From: Mactra quadrangularis
Lineage: Eukaryota > Mollusca > Bivalvia > Venerida > Mactridae
Length of the DNA stretch: 64,000 nucleotides
Assembly: GCA_025267735.1 (NCBI GenBank)
Contig: CM046307.1
Coordinates: 38,679,231-38,743,230 of the forward strand
Direction: 5' to 3'
Both the position numbers and the translations under genes were made by a program. Below are positions 44,361 to 55,258 of the stretch, piece after piece (the first letter of the stretch is position 1; each line of letters starts with the position of its first letter). A model generated the notes under the pieces. That model had not been told where the DNA came from and made no database searches. It saw nothing but the letters and a program-made list of their open reading frames with translations.

Positions 44361-46902
44361 CAGGCTGTCAACCGATTCCTATATTCCTATATAACTCCTA
44401 TATTTTGGGTCAGAATCCTATATTTTGAAAAACCTCCTATTTTTCCTATATTCTCCTATATTTTAAAAAATATTCCTATATTATTTAAAAAAAATTGTCG
44501 CCAATAATGAAAAGAGTTAATATTGCTTTGATACTTTGATAGTTGTTCAAAGTTAATGGTTTCGTTCATCTGTAAGGTAGACACTTTACACTCGATGTCA
44601 ATTAAATGGGCATTTAGGATTTGACAATTTATCAAAAATGAAGTGACAGTTTATAACATCTTTTATCATTATAATCTTTAACATTAACCTATTTGGAATA
44701 GAAAATACGCATCAGAGATTTTTATAAGGACTGTGCTGAAAGTTGTCATTGCTTAACAAAAGGTTGTATAAATGTTAAGTAAGATACATTAAACTTTTTA
44801 AAATAAAATTTCTAGAACAGATGGACAATAGCAAATCTAGTCAATAATTATTAAAAGGTATTTCATAGCATGACAGTAAACTACATGACAACTATTTATA
44901 TACTTCTTACGGAATGAAGTTCTATTTGTCCTTGATTTAACAATAAACACAATAAAAATTTTTTTATTTGAATGTGTTTCTAAATCAATTCGTTTTATTC
45001 AGGTAATATGTTAATAAAACAATACCACCAGAGCACAAAAGTCAATGTAAGAAAACACTAAAAACCCAGTTCAAATGCCGCTAATATGTTTCAAGTGTAA
45101 AGTTTAATCACTTAATTTGTACAAGGTAAATAATAACGTATTTTACTAAAAGTATTGACATATATTAAGGGTAAATGTAATCAAAAAGCAAAAAATATGC
45201 AAGCATTTGCTTACAAACATTTCAAAAGGATAATTCAAAATTAAACTTAGTTTGTTTAGACAACAATCAAACGTTTACATACGTAAACCTAAAATGGTAA
45301 CGTATCTTACTTTTTCAATTCACATAAGTTCCACTGCCTTTTATTTTAAAAGACATTCTCCTTTAGGCACAATTTATGTTTCATAGCAAAACAATGCTAG
45401 CTCTTTTGCTTCAAATATGTTTATTTGTCAGAAAAAGACATATTTATTTGATTTTTCAGTAAACATTTATTTTGTATTCGTTAACATATCTTACTCATTT
45501 ATCAAAAGCAGTTCATGACTTATGAGTTCAAAATATCTGGTCCATTTTCATATAACTTTACATATTATCTAGTTCTGTAGAAAGCTGCTGTCAGTTTTAT
45601 TGCAACAAAATAGTCGATTTGTTTTTCAACGAGGTAGAGGCTCAACAATTTGTTTAAAAGTCTCACTATCTAAATATTTTTTCAGCTTGTCCTTCTTTCG
45701 GCTGGTGTACTGTTTTGGACCGTGGCATTGTTGTTTGTAATTAAACTTTTTTTATTACATTATTTGCATATACAAGTGTTTCTTGAGTTTCTCTGGTAAT
45801 ATCAGGAACTCAGGAACTATACCTGCATCATTAAGTTTTAATTTGGTTTTAGATCCTGGTGTGCTGGACGATGTTTTGTTTTCATTAGTTTTAATAGTAT
45901 GGTAATTCCTTACAATCTGAATTCATGTTAAGACTTTTGTTTATTTTTCTTTTTATAAAAAGGTTTATAATTTTGTTTTAGTGCTTTCACCTGATCATTT
46001 CAAGACCAACTTTTGTATGCCGCTGACATACAAATCTACAAGGTGGCCCTTTGTTTTCCTAGGTCTCAACTAGGCATTTTAACAAAAACAAAATTGTTTT
46101 GTCTTTTTTTCATGTGCATTGGTTTGATGTGCTTGCTCAAACTCCATTCAGTACTTTTTCAATATTGAATTTACCTGATACCTGATCTTTTTTTCTCATG
46201 TAAACATGTAGATAGTACTGGGTGCGTAAAAGCCTCATTTGTAATGCATTCTTCTGTTGTTGTTTTTTCTAAATCATTTGGAATATTAGCAGATAAATTT
46301 TCTTTTGTTGAACTACTCGGACATTTTATTGTTACTTTGGTTGATTTAGTATGTGCTCCATATTCAGGAGGAATGTTTGATCATTTGTCATTTTTAATTT
46401 CTCGCATCCTTGCTGGTGACATTTGCAGCAAAAAAAGTATACCATCTCAAAACTATATTGTAGTTAAAACAAATACCCTATGCAGGGACAACTCAAAATC
46501 AACAGTTTTTGTCCCTTTGGATTAAAGTTTTCATCAGAAAGTATGTTCAATGAAGGACAAAACTTTTGTTTGAGGTACATATAAGTTGGATGCATCATCT
46601 AATGAGAAAAAATCTCAGCTACCTTCTGTTTTTAAAAAATGCGGGCCAAAGGACAGTGAAAATTTGAAAATGCCCACTTAGCTGACATTGAGTGTTTAAT
46701 CATTGACTATTGTAAAATACAGTAAGTGAAAGGTAGTTATTGTAATATTAATTATATGTATATATAGTAGCAGAAAATGATACTATTTTAAGTTGGAAAC
46801 TCCTATATTTTGCCTCAAAAAATGTCCAAAACCTCCTATATTTCTTGAAAAAATGTTCCTATATTCCTCCTATATTTTGGAGATGATCTGGTTGACGGCC
46901 TG
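44361..46902. mobile_element. 2.54-kb TIR DNA transposon nested in H2, 6-bp duplication
   Basis: The ends CAGGCTGTCAACCGAT and (inverted) CAGGCCGTCAACCAGAT form a TIR with one mismatch and one gap. GAGATA flanks both sides (44355-44360, 46903-46908), and copy A (36789-36794) has a single GAGATA at the same place. Subterminal zones are crowded with TCCTATATT words (about nine at left, five at right, all the same orientation). The interior shows a decayed frame on the minus strand. A 6-bp duplication does not settle the superfamily. Confidence 0.85.
45626..45728 (-). pseudogene. Decayed coding remnant inside the TIR transposon
   Basis: On the minus strand an ATG at 45728 opens MPRSK, then one extra A shifts the frame; in the next frame it reads QYTSRKKDKLKKYL and continues to a TGA at 45626. 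The basic, lysine-rich opening is consistent with a DNA-binding N-terminus of a transposase, but no domain is recognised. Farther up the minus strand (about 46450-46190) another stretch has few stops and a charged composition. Both are probably remains of the transposon's own gene; the link is inference. Confidence 0.3.
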
Positions 46903-46992
46903 GAGATAGAACACAGCATGGACTGCACACGGGCGTATAATGCCCCGCCCAGCGGAGCTCTTGTTAAAGTTAACATGATCATTTGATGTCTG

Positions 46993-48252
46993 AGCCACCC
47001 GGCTAGCTCAGTTGGTAGAACGCAAGTCTACTGATCGAGGGATCGTAGTTTCGATTCCCGGGCGGGGCATACTTTCGTGGGGCTTGGTCATGAAATTATT
47101 TCTACGACCATTCTCCCTCCTACCAATGATTTTTAGCTCGACTTTACGAAGTAATGTAGAGCTCTCCTACTCGCCCCGGCGTCGGCGTCTGCGTCCGCGT
47201 CCACACTTCTGATTAAAGTTTTTGTGCAGTAAAATACTTTCTTCTATATCTTTGTTATTTCTTAAGATATTAACTTCAAACTTTAAATATATGTTCCTTA
47301 CTATCAACCACATCTCATGTGACAAGGTCCATAACTCCAAACACATTTTTTCAAGAATTATCTCCCCTTGAACTGATTGAAGTTTTTGTGCACAGATTAA
47401 AGTTTTTGTGCAGTAAAATACTTTCTTCTGTATCTTTGTTATTTCTTAAGATATTAACTTCAAACTTTAAATATATGTTCCTTTCTATCAACCACATCTC
47501 ATGTGACATGGTCCATAACTCCGAATGCATTTTTTTCAGAATTATCTCCCCTTGAACTTAGAGTTTTCTTTAAAAAATGTTTGTTTTTACTGCAACTGTT
47601 TTATTTCTTTAGGTATTGATTTCAAACTTTAAATATATGTTCCTTATTATCAACCACATCTCATGTGACAAGGTTCATAACTCCAAATATATTTATTTTC
47701 AGAATTATCTCCCCTTGAAATTAGAGTTTTCTTTAAAAAATGTTTGTTTTTACTGCAACTGTTTTATTTCTTCAGGTATTGACTTCAAACTTTAGATATA
47801 TGTTACTGTTTTATTTCTTCAGGTATTGACTTCAAACTTTAGATATATGTTCCTTATTATCAACCACATCTCATGTGACAAGATTCATAACTCCTTATAC
47901 ATTTTTTCAGAGTTATCCCCCTTGAACTTATAGTTTTCTATTTATTTCTTTTTTTTTTTCTTTGAATTTGTTAAGGTTATATTTTCAAATTTTAAAATAT
48001 GTATGTTCCTTATCATCAACCACATCTCCTGTGACAAACACTTACTAAGTCGAGCATGCTGTCTCCTCTGACAGCTCTTGTTAATTATGTTGGGCAGTTG
48101 TCAGTCACTGACGAAAGTATGCGCTTAGTAGTTGGTTAACAGCTAAATCCAGAGATTTAGCCTTTCCAGGAGGAGTGATTGGGTTGACTGACCGCCGTGA
48201 TATAACCTATATAATGTGTTGCTACGGCGTTAAACCTAACAAACAAACAAAC
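46993..48252 (+). mobile_element. S1 SINE, full length, 12-bp duplication, interrupted by H3
   Basis: Head with A box CTAGCTCAGTTGGTAGAAC and B box AGTTTCGATTCCC, body to CCTACCAATGATTTTT (47134), then H3, then the rest (AATTATGTTGGGCAGTTGTC, CTGACCGCCGTGATATAACC) and the tail TACGGCGTTAAACCTAACAA with (AAAC)n. ATTTGATGTCTG is duplicated at 46981-46992 and 48253-48264. The joined SINE is about 312 bp and serves as the reference for the S1 family. Confidence 0.92.
47135..48082 (+). mobile_element. H3 element, copy 2, nested in an S1 SINE
   Basis: Same ends as copy 1: AGCTCGACTT at left, inner AAGTCGAGC at about 48046, hairpin GCTGTC/GACAGC, terminus CTCTTGTT. The core units match copy 1 closely but one is missing and one is partly duplicated (ACTGTTTTATTTCTTCAGGT twice near 47760-47830). 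The SINE on either side reads through without any duplicated bases, as expected for insertion between two Ts. Confidence 0.85.
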
Positions 48253-48320
48253 ATTTGATGTCTGTATAGCTTGCGAAAATTGATTCGAAACATAAAATAA
48301 TACATTTAAGATATTATTTG

Positions 48321-48776
48321 TAGCGGTGTAACAATACAGTAAAAACCGTATATATATATATATATATTGCAATATGTATCGGATTTTAGTTAACATGCAA
48401 AACATTCATTGAAGCAATGCACATGCATTGCATTCGTTACACGTATTTTCAAGTAATCTCTTATCAAAATATTTCAATTACTTGTTTAAGATAGTTTATA
48501 TGTTAAAAAACACTCATTTAACACTCATTTTGAAATGGACTTTCATAGAGAATTATTCCCTCATTCAACGAAATGTTTATCATATTAAAGCACAATTAGA
48601 TAATCTCAAGTTTTCAACATATTTTAACATTTATTCAAATATTCAGATTCTGATGTAAACAACCAATATGGCACATAGCTACAAAAACCTGTTCAGGAAA
48701 AAACGAAAACATTTAAAAACTGTCATAATTCGTATTGCAATATTAACGGGTATATCGGTTAACCATTGCACACCTA
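48321..48776. mobile_element. hAT MITE with 8-bp target duplication
   Basis: The ends TAGCGGTGTAACAATACAG and (inverted) TAGGTGTGCAATGG are a worn hAT-type TIR. ATTATTTG is duplicated exactly at 48313-48320 and 48777-48784. A (TA)n run (about 48351-48367) lies inside. Two short frames within (48428-48658; one crossing the right border from 48668) are not genes. Confidence 0.8.
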
Positions 48777-48814
48777 ATTATTTGCATTGTTTGACTTGGT
48801 TAAAGATATTATTT

Positions 48815-48912
48815 GCATTGTTTGTTTGTTTGTTTTTTTTGTGTTTTTTTTTTAACGTCGCATTCAACACATATATAGGTCATATACACGACGGCCAGCT
48901 CTTCCTTCTATA
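48815..48912 (-). mobile_element. SINE 3' tail fragment
   Basis: On the minus strand GGCCGTCGTGTATATGACC, then GTTGAATGCGACGTTAAA and an A-rich (AAAC)n tail. This matches the tail layout of S1/S2 but with GCGACGTTAAA instead of ACGGCGTTAAA, suggesting a further SINE family. Confidence 0.6.
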
Positions 48913-49106
48913 GGTATCTATATTTCTGCCATTTATACTTTGCAACGAAATTTAATAATATCGGGTAATTTTACATGTTTGTTTCTTGTGATAAATATTT
49001 CACTGACTGACTTACATGTGCATGTACCTCCATGGAAAAGTTAACTAGTGAAAAGGTATATATATTCTGGACATCGTTCCTCCAGCACTCCAGTGCTTTG
49101 ATTTTA

Positions 49107-49390
49107 AATTGGTTTAATGCCATAGCAACATATTGAATAGGTCATTTTACATTGATTAGTCATTGTAACCTAGTCACAGTTTCATGAAAACTAAATCTCT
49201 GGATTTTACCTGTTAATTAGTTACTAGTAACATACCACCTTGCCTGATTTAGAATCAGTTGTAAGAGGGAGAATTGCGGTATGAATTATTTCTTGACAAA
49301 GCTCTACAAAAGTATGCCCAGCTAGGGAATGAAACCAATGACCCCTATGAACAGTAGACTTGAGTACTACCTATAAGCTAGCTGGGCATG
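49107..49390 (-). mobile_element. S1 SINE, old copy
   Basis: The minus strand shows a worn A box (TAGCTTATAGGTAGTAC), B box (TTGGTTTCATTCCC), body and a tail of ATGTTGCTATGGCATTAAAC. Many substitutions against the copy at 46993 indicate age. Confidence 0.7.
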
Positions 49391-50839
49391 TAAAAGACTG
49401 GTTAGTACTATAAATCAGTCTGTTATATATTAGAAATACTTGTTACTAATGTTCAGCTTTATATTAATGTAATGATTATTTCAGAAACCTGAGCCAGAAG
49501 CAGTCCACTGATGGTTGTATTTAAACAAAAACAAACACCAGAAAAATGTGCCATGATTGTGCTGAAAAAAGCCCAGGTGAAGATTTTTATCTTACTAAAA
49601 TACTTAAGTAGCACCAGACCATGAGAGGGCATCCCAGATTATACTAAGTCTTGTAAAATGTAAAATTGTTAACTGTATATTTTTAACTGTCACCTTTTCA
49701 ATTGCCATCATATTCTCTCAAACTTCTCCCCCTTGATGGATTTACATTGACATTTGTCAATTTAGGGTGTTATTTACAGTATTAGGAAATATAGTAAAGT
49801 ACAAATTAAAATACTTAAATTGTAGTTTGTGCTTCCTTTCTCAAAATACTAATTCATTTTGTATTTTTTGAGACTTTAATGGGGATTTATGGTATGTATT
49901 TTGTTTCTAATAATACATTGATTTTGTGTGTCAATTTGCACTTCATACTTTGAACAAAATAAGTGCAAGCAAGCCAAAAAACAGACAATGTGAAGATCAG
50001 ATTTTCCAAAACTTTAGTTCAATTTTAACCTAATTTCACTACTAGAGGGGTTAGACATTGAACTGAATGTAAAGGAAAGATAAATCAACAAAAATCCAAT
50101 GGTTTCAGATTTCTGGTGACATTATAGATTAAAATTGAACTTGGACTTTGAAAACATAATTTAATGAGGTCTACTTTTTGAAGAAATTGAGAGTTCATAC
50201 ATGTTGTATCATTTATGCATAAGGATTGGAGTTGCTTGTGAAATTTGTTTTAAAGTTTCAACACTGACTATCTAACATATTTTATTGAAAGTTGGTATTC
50301 TTCAATAGAACTGGATAAACCATTGTGTTTAGGGACATAAATCTGGGTATATCTTTTAATATTTAAAATGCAAAATATAAAATTGTTTTCCTATTTAATC
50401 CAAACAATCGCCTTTTAGTCTATTGCTTAACTATGATGTGCATCAAATGATTATATGTTCTGACCATAAAAGCTGACTCCCACTGGCAGACTTCAGATGT
50501 TGTATATAAATCCAGTTGCTGTTGACAATATGAAGGTTATGAAAATATTTGAAAATATTTATTTTTAATTCTTGTTGATCTTGAATCTTCTTAATTATAA
50601 CCAAGAATTTTCTTTCTATTTAAATATTTAGATATGATGTCATAATTCCACTGAACTCCAGGAAACCTTGTAAGAATTACCATTGAGATATCAACATGTG
50701 ATGTAGATGTTTATATGAGATGTTGAGCTTTATTGATGTTTGTCTTCTAATCTAGGTGAGTATACATTACTATATTAATCTGCATTATTTTTGAATACCA
50801 CTGTTAAGTCTTTGGAATAAGCTTTGTCCACTTAGTAGA
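49391..50839. other. AT-rich DNA, no gene recognised
   Basis: No element ends, repeats or coding evidence supported. Confidence 0.45.
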
Positions 50840-50990
50840 CCCATTCTTATGTGAGTGACTGACCACTGCCTTACATAATTAAGAATCATTGGTAGGAGGG
50901 AAAATTGCCATAGAAATAATTTCATTACCAAGCTCCACTAAAGTTTGGCCGGCCCGGGAAACCAACCAATTACCAGTCAACTCCTACGCC
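50840..50990 (-). mobile_element. S1 SINE fragment bordering the minisatellite
   Basis: The minus strand holds the S1 body (CCTCCTACCAATGATTCTTA, CAGTGGTCAGTCACT) and part of a B box (GGTTTCCCGGGCC). The minisatellite starts about ten bases after its truncated head. Confidence 0.65.
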
Positions 50991-51001
50991 TACTTATCTC
51001 C

Positions 51002-51960
51002 TTATATCAGTTATAAATCTAGTTATACAGTTATAAATCTAGTTATACCAGATATAAATCTAGTTATACAGTTTTAAATCTAGTTATATCAGTTATAAAT
51101 CTAGTTATATCAGTTATAAATCTTGTTATACCAGTTATAAATCTAGTTTTATCAGTTATAAATCTTGTTATACCAGTTATAAATCTAGTTTTATCAGTTA
51201 TATATCTAGTTATATCTGTTAAAAATCTTGTTTTATCAGTTATAAATCTAGTTATATCAGTTATAAATCTAGTTATTTACTTTTATAAATCTAGTTATAT
51301 CAGTTATAAATCTTATATCAGTTATACAACTAGTTATATCAGTTTTAAATCTAGTTACACAGTTATAAATCTAGTTATACAGTTATAAATCTAGTTATAT
51401 CAGTTATAAATCTTATATCAGTTATACAACTAGTTATATCAGTTTTAAATCTAGTTATACAGTTATAAATCTAGTTATACAGTTATAAATCTAGTTATAC
51501 AGTTATAAATCTAGTTCTAACAGTTATAAATCTAGTTCGACCAGTTATAAATCTAGTTCTACCAGTTATAAATCTAGTTATACAGTTATAAATCTAGTTA
51601 TATCAGTTATAAATCTAGTTATATCAGTTATAAATCTAGTTATACATCTAGTTATACCAGTTATAAATCTAGTTATACCAGTTATACATCTAGTTATATC
51701 AGTTATAAATCTAGTTATACCAGTTATATATCTAGTTATACCAGTTATAAATCTAGTTATACATCTAGTTATATCAGTTATACATCTAGTTATATCAGTT
51801 ATAAATCTAGTTATACCAGTTATATATATCTAGTTATACCAGTTATAAATCTAGTTATACCAGTTATACATCTAGTTATACAGTTATAAATCTAGTTATA
51901 CCAGTTATAAATCATGTTATATCAGTTATAAATCTAGTTATATTAGTTATACACCTAGTA
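51002..51960 (+). repeat. 21-bp minisatellite, uninterrupted block
   Basis: The unit is built of two related halves, TTATAYCAG and TTATAAATCTAG; 20-bp variants lack one base (TTATACAG). Roughly 45 units occur before the first H1 element. Variation between neighbours (Y = T or C, AAATC or ACATC, CTAG or CTTG) is mosaic. Confidence 0.97.
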
Positions 51961-52214
51961 ATACCCCTGCTTCGAAGGAGAGGGGGGTATACTGTTTTAC
52001 CCTGGTCTGTGCGTCCGTCAGTCCGTTACAAAATTTCCGTCGCAGTTTTCTCAGCAACTATAGCATGTAGCAGCCTAATACTTTGCATATTGCTTCATCC
52101 CATAGTCCCATGTAGTGTAAAGTGATTTCATGCACCTTGCTCATCTACTTCCTGTTTGTCGCATATTTTTAGATTTTTGCAGGGGTATCACTAATGCTCA
52201 CAGATTTACGTGTT
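51961..52214 (+). mobile_element. H1 array unit 1, type alpha
   Basis: Starts ATACCCCTGC; the 3' hairpin is reduced (CACTAATGCTCACAG, about 8 nt lost) and the end reads TTTACGTGTT. The minisatellite phase is kept on both sides. Confidence 0.9.
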
Positions 52215-52549
52215 ATATCAGTTATAGATCTAGTTATACCAGTTATATATCTTGTTATATCAGTTATAAATCTAATTCTACAGTTATAAATCTAGTTATA
52301 TCAGTTATAAATCTAGTTATATCAGTTATAAATCTAGTTATACCAGTTATATATCTAGTTATACCAGATATAAATCTAGTTATATCAGTTATACATCTAG
52401 TTATAGCAGTTATATATCTAGTTATATCAGTTATTCATCTAGTTATATCAGTTATACATCTAGTTATATCAGTTATAAATCTAGTTATACCAGTTATAAA
52501 TCATTTTATATCAGTTATAAATCTAGTTATATTAGTTATACATCTAGTT

Positions 52550-52810
52550 ATACCCCTGCTTCGAAGAAGAGGGTATACTGTTTTACTCTTGTCTGTGCGT
52601 CCGTCAGTCCGTTTCAAAATTTCCGTCGCAAATTTCTCAACAACTATAACATGTAGCAGCCTAATACTTTGCATATTGCTTCATCCCATAGTCCAATGTA
52701 GTGTAAAGTGATTTCATGCACCTTGCTCATCTACTTCCTGTTTGTCGCATCTTTTTAGATTTTTGCGGGGGTATCACTAGTGAGCATTAGCTCACAGATT
52801 TACTTGTTAT
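52550..52810 (+). mobile_element. H1 array unit 2, type beta
   Basis: The 5' palindrome is shortened (AGAGGGTATAC instead of AGAGGGGGGTATAC); the hairpin GTGAGC-ATTA-GCTCAC is intact and the end is TTTACTTGTT. Confidence 0.9.
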
Positions 52811-53080
52811 ATCAGTTATTTTTCTAGTTATACCAGTTATTCATCTTGTTATATCAGTTATAAATCTAGTTATATCAGTTATTAATCTAGTTATATCAGT
52901 TATAAATCTTGTTATATCAGTTATAAATCTAGTTATGCCAGTTATTCATCTAGTTATATCAGTTATAAATATTGTTTTATCAGTTATAAATCTAGTTTTA
53001 TCAGTTATAAATCTAGTTCTACAGTTATAAATTTAGTTATACCAGTTATAAATCTAGTTATATCAGTTATACATCTAGTT

Positions 53081-53338
53081 AAACCTCCGCTTCGAAGAAG
53101 AGGGGGGTATACTGTTTTACCCTTGTTCATGTGTCCGTCCGTTACAAAATGTCCGTCGCAGTTTTCTCAGCAACTATAGCATGTAGCAGCCTAATACCTT
53201 GCATATTGCTTCATCCCCTAGTCCCATGTGGTGTAAAGCGATTTCATGCTCCTTTCTCATCTGCTTCCTGTTTGTCGCATATTTTTAGATTTTTGTGGGG
53301 GTATCACTAGTGAGCATTAGCTCACAGATTTACTTGTT
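53081..53338 (+). mobile_element. H1 array unit 3, type gamma
   Basis: Starts AAACCTCCGC (the first bases differ from ATACCCCCGC). Contains CCCTTGTTCATGTGTCC just after the 5' palindrome; hairpin intact. Confidence 0.9.
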
Positions 53339-53568
53339 ATGTCAGTTATAAATCTAGTTATACCAGTTATATATCTCGTTATACCAGTTATAAATCTAGT
53401 TATACCAGTTATACATCTAGTTATATCAGTTATACATCTAGTTATATCAGTTATAAATCTAGTTATACCAGTTATACATCTAGTTATACAGTTATAAATC
53501 TAGTTATACCAGTTATAAATCATGTTATATCAGTTATAAATCTAGTTATATTAGTTATACACCTAGTT

Positions 53569-53822
53569 ATACCCCTGCTTCGAAGGAAAGGGGGGTATAC
53601 TGTTTTACCCTGGTCTGTGCGTCCGTCAGTCCGTTACGAAATTTCAGTCGCAGTTTTCTCAGCAACTATAGCATGTAGCAGCCTAATACTTTGCATATTG
53701 CTTCATCCCATAGTCCCATGTAGTGTAAAGTGATTTCATGCACCTTGCTCATCTACTTCCTGTTTGTCGCATATTTTTAGATTTTTGCAGGGGTATCACT
53801 AATGCTCACAGATTTACGTGTT
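53569..53822 (+). mobile_element. H1 array unit 4, type alpha
   Basis: Same hairpin deletion and ACGTGTT end as unit 1; the downstream minisatellite matches that after unit 1. Confidence 0.9.
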
Positions 53823-54052
53823 ATATCAGTTATAGATCTAGTTATACCAGTTATATATCTTGTTATATCAGTTATAAATCTAATTCTACAGTTATAAATC
53901 TAGTTATATCAGTTATAAATCTAGTTATATCAGTTATAAATCTAGTTATACCAGTTATATATCTAGTTATACCAGATATAAATCTAGTTATATCAGTTAT
54001 ACATCTAGTTATAGCAGTTATATATCTAGTTATATCAGTTATTCATCTAGTT

Positions 54053-54099
54053 ATACCCCCGCTTCGAAGAAGAGGGGGGTATACTGTTTTACACTTGTT
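54053..54099 (+). mobile_element. H1 array unit 5: 47-bp mini-element
   Basis: Consists only of the intact 5' palindrome (ATACCCCCGC ... GGGGGGTAT), ACTGTTTTAC and ACTTGTT. The paralogous site near 52437-52446 lacks these 47 bases and reads straight through CTAGTTATATCAG, so it is a discrete insertion or the remnant of one. Confidence 0.9.
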
Positions 54100-54204
54100 A
54101 TATCAGTTATACATCTAGTTATATCAGTTATAAATCTAGTTATACCAGTTATAAATCATTTTATATCAGTTATAAATCTAGTTATATTAGTTATACATCT
54201 AGTT

Positions 54205-54463
54205 ATACCCCTGCTTCGAAGAAGAGGGTATACTGTTTTACTCTTGTCTGTGCGTCCGTCAGTCCGTTTCAAAATTTCCGTCGCAAATTTCTCAGCAACT
54301 ATAACATGTAGCAGCCTAATACTTTGCATATTGCTTCATCCCATAGTCCAATGTAGTGTAAAGTGATTTCATGCACCTTGCTCATCTACTTCCTGTTTGT
54401 CACATCTTTTTAGATTTTTGCGGGGGTATCACTAGTGAGCATTAGCTCACAGATTTACTTGTT
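54205..54463 (+). mobile_element. H1 array unit 6, type beta
   Basis: Beta diagnostic changes throughout, with hairpin and end intact. GTCACATC replaces GTCGCATC near the 3' end. Confidence 0.9.
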
Positions 54464-54735
54464 ATATCAGTTATTTTTCTAGTTATACCAGTTATTCATC
54501 TTGTTATATCAGTTATAAATCTAGTTATATCAGTTATTAATCTAGTTATATCAGTTATAAATCTTGTTATACCAGTTATAAATCTAGTTATGCCAGTTAT
54601 TCATCTAGTTATATCAGTTATAAATCTTGTTTTATCAGTTATAAATCTAGTTTTATCAGTTATAAATCTAGTTCTACAGTTATAAATTTAGTTATACCAG
54701 TTATAAATCTAGTTATATCAGTTATACATCTAGTT

Positions 54736-54993
54736 AAACCTCCGCTTCGAAGAAGAGGGGGGTATACTGTTTTACCCTTGTTCATGTGTCCGTCCGTTAC
54801 AAAATGTCCGTCGCAGTTTTCTCAGCAACTATAACCTGCAGCAGCCTAATACTTTGCATATTGCTTCATCCCCTAGTCCCATGTGGTGTAAAGCGATTTC
54901 ATGCTCCTTTCTCATCTGCTTCCTGTTTGTCGCATATTTTTAGATTTTTGTGGGGGTATCACTAGTGAGCATTAGCTCACAGATTTACTTGTT
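54736..54993 (+). mobile_element. H1 array unit 7, type gamma
   Basis: Gamma start AAACCTCCGC; ACTATAACCTGCAGCAGCC distinguishes it from unit 3. Hairpin intact. Confidence 0.9.
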
Positions 54994-55258
54994 ATGTCAG
55001 TTATAAATCTAGTTATACCAGTTATATATCTAGTTATACCAGTTATAAATCTAGTTATACATCTAGTTATACCAGTTATACATCTAGTTATATCAGTTAT
55101 AAATCTAGTTATACCAGTTATATATATCTAGTTATACCAGTTATAAATCTAGTTATACCAGTTATACATCTAGTTATACAGTTATAAATCTAGTTATACC
55201 AGTTATAAATCATGTTATATCAGTTATAAATCTAGTTATATTAGTTATACACCTAGTT

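Larger units (their letters stand above)
42275..46965 (+). mobile_element. H2 element, copy B, split by a 2.5-kb transposon
   Basis: The left end (ATACGCCCGTTTTG), GTCC/GTCTG tract and tandem core are as in copy A. Unit starts are at 42507, 42655, 42800, 42946, 43091, 43299, 43444, 43588, 43733, 43941 and 44087. The 3' end (46909-46965: AACACAGCATGGACTGCACA, ACGGGCGTAT, AGCTCTTGTT) is separated from the core by the insertion at 44361-46902. The spliced element would be about 2.1 kb. Confidence 0.8.

Noticed and set aside
34679..44507. Numerous 60-119 codon frames beginning MCQGYAL or MGKGYAL
   Set aside because: All are translations of H2 core units.
46244..46525. 93-codon plus-strand frame inside the 2.5-kb transposon
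   Set aside because: The opposite strand has the more protein-like composition; no domain or repeat-independent support for this one.
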